From Verrucomicrobiota bacterium (GTDB taxonomy: Bacteria > Verrucomicrobiota > Verrucomicrobiia > Chthoniobacterales > UBA6821): DNA of 64,000 nucleotides. Shown here piece by piece: positions 27,003-34,743 of the stretch; position 1 is the stretch's first letter, and every line of letters begins with the position of its first letter. The notes under the pieces are model-generated. The model had not been told where the DNA came from and ran no database searches. It was given only the letters and a program-made list of their open reading frames with translations. The stretch spans positions 62,001-126,000 of the forward strand of contig JAIOPL010000006.1 of assembly GCA_021413925.1 (NCBI GenBank), read 5' to 3'. Made by a program: the position numbers and the translations under genes.

Positions 27003-27485
27003 CTATTGCCTCTGACCGAGGTGCAGTTGCCCCTTACAAACGTGCAGTTGCCGTAGCGCCTCGTACAGGACAATTCCCGTCGAGGTGGAGAGATTGATAC
27101 TGCGCGTTCCCGCGGTCATCGGAATGGTGACTGCCTCTTCCGGATGCGCGGCCAGCAGGGAAGACGGCAATCCCTTAGACTCTCGTCCGAAGACCAGACA
27201 ATCCCCGTCCCGGAACTCCACATCCCAGTAGGGACGCTCCACCTTACTACTCAGATACCAGAAACGAGCCTCCGGCATCGCGGCCTGCAAATCCTCCAGT
27301 CGATCCCATGTTCTGAAATCCAAGCTGTTCCAGTAATCGAGTCCCGAACGGCGGATCTGCTTTTCCTCGAGCGAGAATCCGAGAGGCCCCACCAGATGCA
27401 ACCGCGCCCCCGCGGCAACGCAGAGTCGGCCGATATTGCCGGTATTCTGTGGGATCTCGGGTTCGATCAGGACAATGTGAAGCAT
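27003..27485 (-). CDS. trmL: tRNA (cytidine/uridine-2'-O-)-methyltransferase TrmL
   Basis: SPOUT methyltransferase modifying the wobble position 34 of tRNA-Leu. The N-terminal IVLIEPEIPQNTGNIGRLC, the central LVFGRESKGLP and the C-terminal IPMTAGTRSINLSTSTGIVLYEALRQL form the complete knotted SPOUT core. The 160 aa match TrmL. Ends 2 nt before the ABC ATPase start, so trmL, the ATPase and dsbD are one operon. Confidence 0.92.
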   Translation of the reverse strand: MLHIVLIEPEIPQNTGNIGRLCVAAGARLHLVGPLGFSLEEKQIRRSGLDYWNSLDFRTWDRLEDLQAAMPEARFWYLSSKVERPYWDVEFRDGDCLVFGRESKGLPSSLLAAHPEEAVTIPMTAGTRSINLSTSTGIVLYEALRQLHVCKGQLHLGQRQ

Positions 27486-27540
27486 GGGTAATCGGGAATC
27501 GCGGGATAAGGAATGGGGATGGGAACTCCAGAGGGGATTA

Positions 27541-27565
27541 AATCTGGAAATCAGGAACTCATGAA
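27541..27565 (+). repeat. Intergenic repeat family B, copy 3
   Basis: Reads AATCTGGAA ATCAGGAA CTCATGAA. Positions 27541-27558 are identical to 35903-35920. Lies within the 177-nt gap between trmL and the membrane protein gene. Confidence 0.6.
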
Positions 27566-27610
27566 GCTGAATCAGGAAGTGCGCTTTACTAAAAGCGGTG
27601 GAAAAAACCT

Positions 27611-27666
27611 CCCTCGACTATGGACCCTCGACTCCAGTCACTCGATTTGGCACCCTCGATTTATGA
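27611..27666 (+). repeat. Four tandem 14-bp repeats running into a start codon
   Basis: Units start at 27611, 27625, 27639 and 27653 and read CCCTCGACTATGGA, CCCTCGACTCCAGT, CACTCGATTTGGCA and CCCTCGATTTATGA. The last unit contains the ATG at 27663. The 14-bp period is exact, with a conserved half (C[CA]CTCGA[CT]T) and a variable half. May be a regulatory array or the residue of a repetitive element. Confidence 0.65.
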
Positions 27667-28058
27667 ACTCCATGTCTGCAATCAGCATCATTTTCGGAAT
27701 CCTTCTCAATGTGGTCGGTCTTATCGGTTTCTTCGGAACCGGCGCGGCCCATCCCACGTCCCTCATTCCCTGCGGACTCGGCCTCCTGCTGGTGATCTGC
27801 GGCTTGCTGGCACGCATCGAGAAGATTCGCATGCATGTAATGCATGTGGCGGTCCTGGTCGGCCTGCTTGGATTCGGAGCCACCGTTTCGGCTTACGGAA
27901 TGCTTCTTGCCGTGCTGAAGCAGACGGCCGGAGACAAGACCAACTCCTCCATCGCGAAGATGGCCACAGCCCTTATCTGCGGACTCTACGTGGCTCGATG
28001 CATCCAGTCCTTTGTTCAAGCCCGCCTGCTCAAGAAGCAGGGCAAGAAGGCTTATTGA
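27663..28058 (+). CDS. Small four-helix membrane protein, unknown function
   Basis: A 131-aa hydrophobic protein. Helices are visible at about residues 3-25 (SAISIIFGILLNVVGLIGFFGTG), 31-48 (LIPCGLGLLLVICGLLA), 56-82 (HVMHVAVLVGLLGFGATVSAYGMLLAVL) and 97-112. The tail is basic (RLLKKQGKKAY). I do not recognise a family; short proteins like this occur widely in PVC genomes. The ATG at 27663 is chosen for hydrophobic onset; ATG 27672 is possible. Its stop overlaps that of the convergent DUF885 gene by 7 nt. Four 14-bp tandem repeats lead into it. Confidence 0.55.
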   Translation: MNSMSAISIIFGILLNVVGLIGFFGTGAAHPTSLIPCGLGLLLVICGLLARIEKIRMHVMHVAVLVGLLGFGATVSAYGMLLAVLKQTAGDKTNSSIAKMATALICGLYVARCIQSFVQARLLKKQGKKAY

Positions 28059-29710
28059 AGTTCGGATTGCTCAATCCAGCGCCAAGGCACCGCGCCATAT
28101 CCGAGGGCCCAGTCGTGGAACTTCCGCAGTGACCATCCCCCTTTGTTAATCCGGGCATCCTTGACCCTCTTGAGTTCAAGCCTTCCAAGCAGATAGCTCA
28201 TCGGGACGGTCGGGGCCGCCGTGTACCAATTCACATCGGCACGGGCGCGGGCGGGCGTGAAACCGACACCCTTGACCAGCATCTGTGCGGCAGCCTCATG
28301 GGTCAGCTTCCCTGAGTGTAGGCCGCAGTCGATGACGATGCGGTAGGCGCGCCAGAGGGCATCGTGAAGTTGCTGGAGCCGCGCATGGGGCCCCCTCACC
28401 CATCCCTTCTCCACGGCCAGTTTCTCGCACCACATGGTCCATCCCTCGTAGAAGATGGCATGGCCGCAGAGTCGCCGGATATGACTTGGATGACGGTTCT
28501 GGATCGCAAACTGGAGATGATGACCCGGATACCCCTCGTGGGCGCTGGTGAGTTCCAGGCCGAAGTGCTGACGCTCCTCGCGAAGCTTTTCCTCGGGATC
28601 GCGCTTGGTCGCTCCGAGATCATTCACCCAGAAGATACCTTGCTGTTTTTTCTCGAAGGCTCCGGGTGAGCTATAGGCGGCTGTGGGGAAATGCTCCCGC
28701 ATGAAGTCGGGCACCGCCTTTACCTGCAGGGACTCGCCGGGAGGGACCGGATAGAGGCCGCTCTTCACGACGCGCTGGCGCCACTCCTCGGAGGATCGGG
28801 TGTAGATTTCCAGAAGCGGAGCCTCTGGCGTCCAGGAATCCCTCGCTGCTTCCAGAATTTGCTTGGCAGTTTTCTTTCCCTTACCCCCAAGCCGCTGGGC
28901 TGACTTTTTAGCTTCCAGCTCGAGTTCCGCGGAGAGTTTCTGAATTAGTCGGTGCCCTTCGGCCTCGATCTCGCGAAGGCTCCAGTCCAGCCCTGTCTTC
29001 TCACGCACGAGATACTCGAATCGCTCGCGCCCGATGGCAAAGTCACCCGCCTTCCCCTGCTTCTTGGCAGTAATCGTCTTTGCATAACTTGCGAAGGCTT
29101 TGGCTGCCGCAGCGGCAATTTTCCGCGTCCTTGCAGCGTCCGGAGAGAGTTCCGCTAGAGTCTCCCCGATGGTCATCACAAACTCCGCTGCCCCTTTGCA
29201 CGACTGGACAGCCAGCTTGGTCCAAAGCGGAACAGGATTCCTGACGGCAGTGGCCCCGTGCTTAAGAAAATCCGGGATGGCCGCGAGCCGTGCCTCGATA
29301 GCAGGTCTGGCCTTCTTCAGGTTCTCAGAATGACGGATGATCAGTTCGAAGACCGCCCCGACCGCGCTGTCGCAGCATTCCTGGGGATTCGTCCGGTAGC
29401 GCTCCAAATCACGGCTCTGCAGGAGCTCCGTACGCAGCAGGGAAAGGAAGCAACGGCGGTCAAGCCAGTCGTCCTTGGCAAGCTCTCCGGCAGGGAGCGC
29501 TTCCGTTTCTGAGAGGAGCTTTTCCAGAAAGGCGGTCCGGGCAGTCCTGGTCTTCAGATCACTGCCGCCGAGCAGTGACTCATATTTGGAGAATCCCAAG
29601 CCGCTCCCCCACTGGGGAAAATCGGAACAGGTCCTCTCAATGTAGCGTTCACCCAGAGAGCGGAGTTTAGCGTTGGATCCTTGAGTAGAGGAATTTTTAA
29701 GAGCCATCAT
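28052..29710 (-). CDS. DUF885 family protein, predicted metallo-carboxypeptidase
   Basis: A 552-aa DUF885 member. The family metal motif appears as SAHEGYPGHHLQFAIQ near residue 400, with the HExxxGHH arrangement seen in these proteins and in related M32-like enzymes. Conserved context: FWVNDLGATKRDPEEKL before it and FYEGWTMWCEKLAVEKGW after it; the C-terminal MSYLLGRLELKRVKDARI is also typical. No signal peptide, so predicted cytoplasmic. Substrate unknown. It overlaps the convergent membrane protein gene by 7 nt at the stop. Confidence 0.83.
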   Translation of the reverse strand: MMALKNSSTQGSNAKLRSLGERYIERTCSDFPQWGSGLGFSKYESLLGGSDLKTRTARTAFLEKLLSETEALPAGELAKDDWLDRRCFLSLLRTELLQSRDLERYRTNPQECCDSAVGAVFELIIRHSENLKKARPAIEARLAAIPDFLKHGATAVRNPVPLWTKLAVQSCKGAAEFVMTIGETLAELSPDAARTRKIAAAAAKAFASYAKTITAKKQGKAGDFAIGRERFEYLVREKTGLDWSLREIEAEGHRLIQKLSAELELEAKKSAQRLGGKGKKTAKQILEAARDSWTPEAPLLEIYTRSSEEWRQRVVKSGLYPVPPGESLQVKAVPDFMREHFPTAAYSSPGAFEKKQQGIFWVNDLGATKRDPEEKLREERQHFGLELTSAHEGYPGHHLQFAIQNRHPSHIRRLCGHAIFYEGWTMWCEKLAVEKGWVRGPHARLQQLHDALWRAYRIVIDCGLHSGKLTHEAAAQMLVKGVGFTPARARADVNWYTAAPTVPMSYLLGRLELKRVKDARINKGGWSLRKFHDWALGYGAVPWRWIEQSELQ

Positions 29711-29811
29711 TCAAGGATTACCAATTCCCATGATTTCTATAAACTCCCATATTACTGATCAACCATGAGAGCGATTGCCGTTTATCCCTGGCTCGACTAG
29801 AAAAGAGACTC

Positions 29812-31098
29812 ATGGCCGATGACCTGACAGAACAACTCCACGCGATCGGAGCCGCAGCGCGCTCTGCCGCCCGCATCCTGGCCGTCACCTCCGCAGAGGC
29901 CAAGAATGCCGCCCTGCGTGCGATGGCCAGCAAGCTTCTGGAATCGAGCGCAGCCATTATCGATGCTAATGCTCAGGACGTGGAGGGCGGGAAAAAGAAT
30001 GGGCTTTCCGATGCGATGCTCGACCGCCTCCGTCTGGATGAAAAGCGTCTGGAAGCCATGGCTACGGGCATCAGAACCGCCGCGTCGCTACCCGACCCCG
30101 TCAACCGGGTGCTGAAGGAATGGACCAAGGAAAACGGCCTAGCCTTCCAGAAAATCAGCGTCCCCATCGGCGTTATCGGCATCATCTACGAATCCCGTCC
30201 CAATGTGACCAGCGATGCGGCCGTGCTTTGCCTGAAGGCGGGCAATGCCGTCATCCTGCGAGGAGGCAGCGAGGCGATCCACTCGAACAAGGCTATCGCC
30301 ACCGCCCTGCAAGCCGGGGCGGCTCACGCAGGACTCCCAGCCGCCGCTATCCAGCTTGTGCAGGTCACAGACCGCGAGGCCGTCCGCATCCTCTGCGAGA
30401 TGGACCAGTATCTCGACTGCATGATCCCCCGTGGAGGAAAAGGTTTGATCGAGACAGTCTCCCGTCATTCCCGCATGCCCGTGATCAAGCATTACGACGG
30501 CATCTGCGCAGTCTATGTCGATCAAGCGGCCGATCTCTCGATGGCCCGCGACATCATCCTGAATGCCAAGTGCCAGCGCCCCGGCGTCTGCAACGCCGCC
30601 GAGACCCTGCTATTGCACCGCGACATCGCCGCAACTTTCCTTAGCGAGGGAGCCAAAGCCCTGCTCGATCAGGGAGTCGAGCTCCGCTGCGATAAGGAGA
30701 CCCTTGGATTAATTCCTGAGTCCTTGATAGCCGCTCATCCCGACCTGCTAAAGGAGGCCACCGAGGTCGACTTCCGCACGGAGTTCCTTGAACTGATCCT
30801 AGCAGTCAAGATCGTCGGTTCCGAGGATGAGGCGATCGCTCACATCGAGTCCCACGGTTCCCATCACAGCGACGTGATCGTCACGGCCGATACCGCGACG
30901 GCCGAGAAATTCCTGCAGAATGTCGACAGCGCCACGGTCTACTGGAATGCCTCCACCCGCTTCACCGATGGCGCGGAGTTCGGCTTCGGTTGCGAGATCG
31001 GGATCAGCACGGACAAGCTGCATGCACGCGGCCCGATGGCCCTCGAAGAGCTAACCAGCTACAAGTATCTCATCCGGGGATCCGGACAGGTCCGCTGA
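29812..31098 (+). CDS. proA: Glutamate-5-semialdehyde dehydrogenase (gamma-glutamyl phosphate reductase)
   Basis: NADPH-dependent reduction of glutamyl phosphate in proline synthesis. Aldehyde dehydrogenase superfamily, 428 aa. Visible are VPIGVIGIIYESRPNVTSDAA, LRGGSEAIHSNKA, the catalytic cysteine in AKCQRPGVCNAAETLL and the C-terminal FGFGCEIGISTDKLHARGPMALEELTSYKY. proB is not adjacent. Followed closely by acyP and an ABC ATPase. Confidence 0.96.
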   Translation: MADDLTEQLHAIGAAARSAARILAVTSAEAKNAALRAMASKLLESSAAIIDANAQDVEGGKKNGLSDAMLDRLRLDEKRLEAMATGIRTAASLPDPVNRVLKEWTKENGLAFQKISVPIGVIGIIYESRPNVTSDAAVLCLKAGNAVILRGGSEAIHSNKAIATALQAGAAHAGLPAAAIQLVQVTDREAVRILCEMDQYLDCMIPRGGKGLIETVSRHSRMPVIKHYDGICAVYVDQAADLSMARDIILNAKCQRPGVCNAAETLLLHRDIAATFLSEGAKALLDQGVELRCDKETLGLIPESLIAAHPDLLKEATEVDFRTEFLELILAVKIVGSEDEAIAHIESHGSHHSDVIVTADTATAEKFLQNVDSATVYWNASTRFTDGAEFGFGCEIGISTDKLHARGPMALEELTSYKYLIRGSGQVR

Positions 31099-31108
31099 CC
31101 TTCACTCC

Positions 31109-31381
31109 ATGATTACCGTCAGCGTCTGCTATAAGGGAAAGGTCCAGGGAGTCGGCTTCCGTGCTTCCGTGCTCTCACTGGCAAAAGGATTTGAAGTGAC
31201 CGGCTGGGTGAAGAACCTTCCCGACAGCCGCGTTGAACTTTTGGCCACCGGGGAGAAAGACGAGGTCGAGGAGTTCCTCCAGAGTATTCGCGAGAGTCAT
31301 TTGGCGGGTCATATCGAGAGTGAGTCAGTCCTCCCCACGAACCCGGATCCAGGCATCAAGGGCTTTCGTATCCTTGATTAA
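31109..31381 (+). CDS. acyP: Acylphosphatase
   Basis: Hydrolyses acyl phosphates; 90 aa, a single alpha/beta sandwich. The catalytic Arg is in GKVQGVGFRASV and the catalytic Asn in VTGWVKNLPDSRVEL, both at canonical spacing. The gene starts 10 nt after proA, whose pathway uses an acyl phosphate; whether this is functional or chance is unknown. The start context CTTCACTCC-ATG equals that of the tolQ gene at 3618. Confidence 0.95.
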   Translation: MITVSVCYKGKVQGVGFRASVLSLAKGFEVTGWVKNLPDSRVELLATGEKDEVEEFLQSIRESHLAGHIESESVLPTNPDPGIKGFRILD

Positions 31382-31389
31382 GAAACACT

Positions 31390-32265
31390 ATGGAAACGAC
31401 TCCCTCCCATATTCCAGCTGTCAGCATCCGCGATCTCGAAAAGATCTTTCCCGTTCCCCTGCGTCGCCGTCAGGTTGTGGCACTGCGCGGTCTCTCCCTC
31501 GAGATTGCCCCGGGAAGTGTTTACGGACTGCTAGGCCCCAATGGATCAGGCAAGAGCACCACGCTGAAGATCCTGCTGGGTCTGGTCACCGCCACCTCGG
31601 GCACCTCGGAAATCTTCGGAGTGCCGAGTTCACATGTCGCCAGTCGTGTGGATGTCGGTTTCCTACCCGAGAATCCCTACTTTTATAAATTTCTCACCGG
31701 TGCGGAAACGATCGCCTTCTACGGGAAGCTCTGCGGTCTTACTGGAAGCAAACTCAAGGCACGCACCACCGAACTCCTCGACCTCGTCGGTCTCACCGAG
31801 GCGGGGGATCGCCGCGTCGGGAGCTATTCCAAGGGTATGCTTCAGCGCATTGGTCTCGCCCAGGCCATGGTCCATGACCCTCGCCTTCTGATTCTGGATG
31901 AACCGACCGCCGGTGTTGATCCCTCCGGATCTCGCCAAATCCGCAACCTGATCCTTCAGCTTAAGGCCCGCGGTAAGACGATCCTGCTGACCTCTCATCT
32001 ACTGGAGCAAGTGCAGGAAGTCTGCGACCGCGTCGGCATCTTAGCAAAGGGGCATATGGTTCGGGAGGGCTCGCTCGATATCCTGACAGGCGTCAGCGGA
32101 CAGACGGAATATATTATAGAGAACGCCTCACCTGATCTCCAGGAAGAGATCGCGCGTCTCGCGGCGTCCCGGGGAGCTCGTCTTATCACAGCCCGCCAAC
32201 CTCAGATGGATCTGGAGACCGTCTTTCTGCAGGCCACGGAGGCGGCGAAGCCGCCGGGAGTTTAG
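31390..32265 (+). CDS. ABC transporter ATP-binding protein, stop codon within a repeat
   Basis: ATPase with Walker A GPNGSGKST, signature YSKGMLQRIGLAQAMVHDP, Walker B LLILDEPTAGVDP and H-loop TSHLLEQ. Resembles ABC-2 exporters (CcmA/NatA class). The final residues are AAKPPGV, and the TAG stop (32263-32265) belongs to the 19-nt left arm of the repeat at 32262-32280. No permease gene follows; instead comes the four-helix-bundle cassette and bioD. The extreme C-terminus may therefore have been altered. Substrate unknown. Confidence 0.85.
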   Translation: METTPSHIPAVSIRDLEKIFPVPLRRRQVVALRGLSLEIAPGSVYGLLGPNGSGKSTTLKILLGLVTATSGTSEIFGVPSSHVASRVDVGFLPENPYFYKFLTGAETIAFYGKLCGLTGSKLKARTTELLDLVGLTEAGDRRVGSYSKGMLQRIGLAQAMVHDPRLLILDEPTAGVDPSGSRQIRNLILQLKARGKTILLTSHLLEQVQEVCDRVGILAKGHMVREGSLDILTGVSGQTEYIIENASPDLQEEIARLAASRGARLITARQPQMDLETVFLQATEAAKPPGV

Positions 32266-32297
32266 ACTGAAGACTGTTAGACTATTAGACTTTTAGG
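32262..32297 (+). repeat. Family A repeat, left arm of S23 cassette
   Basis: TTAGACTGAAGACTGTTAG (32262-32280) is the perfect inverse complement of 32684-32702. It continues with ACTATTAGACTTTTAGG, repeating the same words, as in the solitary copy at 14755-14792. Confidence 0.85.
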
Positions 32298-32305
32298 ATC
32301 CATCC

Positions 32306-32662
32306 GTGAGAGATCACTCCAAACTCAGAGCGTTTGAACTGGCTGATGAAGTGACCCTCCATGTTTATCGAATTACACAGAAGTTCCCAAAAGAAGAGAT
32401 ATACGGTCTGACCTCCCAAATGAGAAGGGCAGCCGTTTCTGTGCCTTCGAATATCGTGGAAGGATGTGCTCGAGAAAGTGAAACAGAGTATCTGCGATTC
32501 CTCGAAATTGCTTTTGGCTCATTAAGGGAACTTCACTATCAATTAGGCCTATCCATGCGCTTGGGCTACTCCGAAGCACTTGAATATTCTGCCTGTGAAG
32601 CAAAGGTTATTGAGACAGAAAAAGTGCTGAGTGCACTGATCCGCTCACTCCGTAAAAGCTAA
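32306..32662 (+). CDS. Four-helix-bundle protein (S23/IVP, Avd-like family)
   Basis: A 118-aa protein of the S23 family, first noted in intervening sequences of 23S rRNA genes and related to Avd of diversity-generating retroelements. Typical signature: LRAFELADEVTLHVYRITQKFPKEEIYGLTSQMRRAAVSVPSNIVEGCAR, followed by LRFLEIAFGSLRELHYQL and a basic C-terminus. GTG start at 32306, no Shine-Dalgarno. It is the only gene between perfect 19-nt inverted arms (32262-32280 and 32684-32702). No reverse transcriptase or rRNA is present here. GC content is visibly lower than its neighbours, supporting transfer. Confidence 0.88.
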   Translation: MRDHSKLRAFELADEVTLHVYRITQKFPKEEIYGLTSQMRRAAVSVPSNIVEGCARESETEYLRFLEIAFGSLRELHYQLGLSMRLGYSEALEYSACEAKVIETEKVLSALIRSLRKS

Positions 32663-32672
32663 CTCCCCCACC

Positions 32673-32823
32673 CCACTAACAGCCTAACAGTCTTCAGTCT
32701 AACAACCTTTTCAGCCTTCAGCCATCGCTTCTTCAGGATCCTCCTAACAGCCTAATAGCCTTTTCAGCCTTAAGTTCTCCTGCCTCTCCCTAACAGTCTA
32801 ACAGCCTTCAGTCTAACAGCCTA
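32673..32823 (-). repeat. Family A repeat cluster, right arm and further copies
   Basis: After the S23 stop come three blocks: 32676-32702 with the perfect right arm at 32684-32702, 32743-32772 (CTAACAGCCTAATAGCC) and 32790-32822 (CTAACAGTCTAACAGCC). Words CTAACAGYC, CTAATAGCC and TTCAGYC are shuffled. The cluster ends 9 nt before the bioD ATG. Confidence 0.85.
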
Positions 32824-32831
32824 TCTCACCA

Positions 32832-33458
32832 ATGAACTTCTTCATCACCGGCACCGATACCGACGCGGGAAAAACCTTCGTCACTGCCCTTCTCACCCGC
32901 AGCCTTAGGAAGGCTGGATTCGACACCGTGGCGATGAAGCCTATCTCCTGCGGGGAGCCAGGCGATACAGAGGCGCTCCGTGCGGCGGCGGACGACGAAC
33001 TCTCAACCGAGGAAGTCACACCACTCTCCTACTCAGCTCCCCTCGCCCCGATTGAGGCTGCCCGTCTGGAGGGGAGGACTTTCAACCCCGCCGAGGTCAT
33101 GCAGGCATTCCATCATCTCCGCAGTACCCACCGTTCCCTTCTCGTGGAGGGAGTCGGGGGATGGCTCGTGCCGCTATCGTCAACCTATGACGCCGCCGAT
33201 CTCGCCAAGGAGATGAATCTTCCCGTCCTGCTTGTCGTCCGCAACAAGCTGGGCACCCTCAATCATGCCCTGCTCACCCTCGAGTCCATCAAGGCACGCG
33301 GACTGACCTGCGCGGGAATTGTTCTCAACAACCACCCCTCCGACGTGGCGGATCCGGCCCGCGAGGGGAACGGCCGCCTCCTTGCCGAACTCAGCGGAGT
33401 CCCGATCCTCTTCGAGATCTTCCCGGGACAGACCGACCTGGAACTCGCCGTAGCCTGA
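32832..33458 (+). CDS. bioD: Dethiobiotin synthetase
   Basis: ATP-dependent ring closure forming dethiobiotin. Walker A variant FFITGTDTDAGKT at the N-terminus, the substrate lysine in MKPISCG, and VEGVGGWLVPL are all standard. 208 aa, a little shorter than the E. coli enzyme. No other bio gene adjacent. Preceded directly by the repeat cluster (stop of repeat to start 9 nt), with no visible Shine-Dalgarno, so its promoter may be in or before the cassette. Confidence 0.93.
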   Translation: MNFFITGTDTDAGKTFVTALLTRSLRKAGFDTVAMKPISCGEPGDTEALRAAADDELSTEEVTPLSYSAPLAPIEAARLEGRTFNPAEVMQAFHHLRSTHRSLLVEGVGGWLVPLSSTYDAADLAKEMNLPVLLVVRNKLGTLNHALLTLESIKARGLTCAGIVLNNHPSDVADPAREGNGRLLAELSGVPILFEIFPGQTDLELAVA

Positions 33459-33578
33459 ATTCAAATTAGTTTGGAACTCAGCAATAACCGATGCGAAGTA
33501 CCGGCCGGGCAAGCCAACTCAAGAAATAAGAAGTTACTATTTTTTTACCACTTCTTCAGCTTTTATCCCCTCTTCCCG

Positions 33579-33610
33579 ATTCATCATTCTTAATTCAAAC
33601 CTCATCCTTT
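33579..33610 (+). repeat. Intergenic repeat family D, copy 2
   Basis: ATTCATCATTCTTAATTC and CTCATCCTTT blocks directly before the histidine phosphatase start codon (33618). Confidence 0.5.
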
Positions 33611-33617
33611 CCCTGCC

Positions 33618-34244
33618 ATGCGCTCCTCAGGTCCCCAGATCGTTCTTGTCCGCCACGGTGAAACCGAGTGGAGCAAAAACGGCAGACATACTTCCTACAG
33701 CGAAATCCCCCTGACATTGGAGGGAGAGCGCCAAGCGGCTGCGCTCAAGCAGAAGCTCTCCGACTGGGACTTCAAACTGGTACTCTGCAGCCCGTACAAG
33801 AGGGCACAGCGCACCTGCGAGCTAGCCGGTCTGCTGGAGCATGCGGAGATCACTGAGGACCTGACCGAGTGGCACTACGGTGACTACGAGGGGATCACTA
33901 CCAAGGAAATCCGCGTGAAGGATCCCAACTGGACCGTCTTCACCCATCCGACGCCGAACGGTGACTCCGCAGAGCAGGTTGCCGAGCGCTGCGACCGGGT
34001 TATTGCCCGCGCCAAGGCAGTCGGGGATGATGTCGTTCTCTTCGCCCATGGTCATGTCCTGCGTGTCCTGATAGCACGCTGGCTGGAGCTCCCTCCCATC
34101 GAGGGCCGTCATTTTGTGCTTCAGACCGGGATGATCAACATCCTGGGTTACGAGCACGAATCGACGGTCATCGTTTCGCTCAACGCCGAGTCCTTCCGCA
34201 ACGATCCCCGCCGCGATTTTCATTCGCATTCAACAAGGCACTGA
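33618..34244 (+). CDS. Histidine phosphatase superfamily protein (phosphoglycerate mutase-like)
   Basis: 208-aa member of the PGM-like histidine phosphatases. The phosphohistidine site is VLVRHGETEW near the N-terminus; the second Arg is in CSPYKRAQRTCE, Glu in LTEWHYGDYEG, and the second His in LFAHGHVLRVLIARW. These are the complete catalytic set. Broad-specificity phosphatase (GpmB/CobC-type) is more likely than a glycolytic mutase because the cap is short. Substrate unknown. Sits alone behind a D-family repeat. Confidence 0.87.
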   Translation: MRSSGPQIVLVRHGETEWSKNGRHTSYSEIPLTLEGERQAAALKQKLSDWDFKLVLCSPYKRAQRTCELAGLLEHAEITEDLTEWHYGDYEGITTKEIRVKDPNWTVFTHPTPNGDSAEQVAERCDRVIARAKAVGDDVVLFAHGHVLRVLIARWLELPPIEGRHFVLQTGMINILGYEHESTVIVSLNAESFRNDPRRDFHSHSTRH

Positions 34245-34308
34245 GGAGAGAGGCTCTCACTGGGATTAAGGAGACTAGGGAGATTGAGGGAACAGCTAAC
34301 AGCATCTC

Positions 34309-34330
34309 TTTCATCCCCTTTATCCCTGTG
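34309..34330 (+). repeat. Intergenic repeat family E, copy 3
   Basis: TTCATCCCCTTTATCCCTG (34311-34329 core) is the exact inverse complement of 10571-10589. Ends 33 nt before the GTG of the RelE-like gene. Confidence 0.6.
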
Positions 34331-34362
34331 CTTTTTTCCTGATTCCGTTATCCTCTCAGATC

Positions 34363-34743
34363 GTGTTTCAAGTCATCTTCAACCCCGTGAGCGCCTCAGA
34401 AATGAGCGCCCTGCCCAAGGACCTCCAGCTCGACCTGTTAGCTGAGTTTCAGATTCTACCCGAGGACCTCAACACGCTGGATGGAGCCAGTTTCAGCACG
34501 ATCCAGCGAGACGGACGCACCCTCCACCGCTTCCGCTGCCGGGATCACCGGATCTACTTCGAGCGTCATGCCGAGGGGATCTTGATTCGCCGGGTCCTGC
34601 ACAAGAACACCATCCGCGATTTCCTCTTCCGCTCGAAGCTCCCCATGAATGAAGCCGAGGATAACGGAGATCAGGCGGAAACTACCGACCAGTTTTGGAA
34701 GATGATTCACGAGACATCGAGCGAAAGCGTGGACAAGGTCTGA
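34363..34743 (+). CDS. RelE/ParE-fold-like protein without visible antitoxin
   Basis: A 126-aa protein starting with GTG. The first ~85 residues have the pattern of RelE-fold proteins: VIFNPVSASEMSALPKDLQLDLLAEFQIL (helical), then RDGRTLHRFRCRDHRIYFERHAEGILIRRVLHKNTIRDFLFRS, typical of the beta-sheet and C-terminal helix. A further ~40 acidic residues follow. No small antitoxin ORF precedes it. It overlaps the downstream aminotransferase start by 1 nt (TGATG). It is probably not an active toxin, but that is inference. Confidence 0.6.
   Translation: MFQVIFNPVSASEMSALPKDLQLDLLAEFQILPEDLNTLDGASFSTIQRDGRTLHRFRCRDHRIYFERHAEGILIRRVLHKNTIRDFLFRSKLPMNEAEDNGDQAETTDQFWKMIHETSSESVDKV

Noticed and set aside
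32676-32822. CRISPR array
   Set aside because: The repeated words are too short (7-9 nt), irregularly spaced and shuffled; no cas genes in the window.
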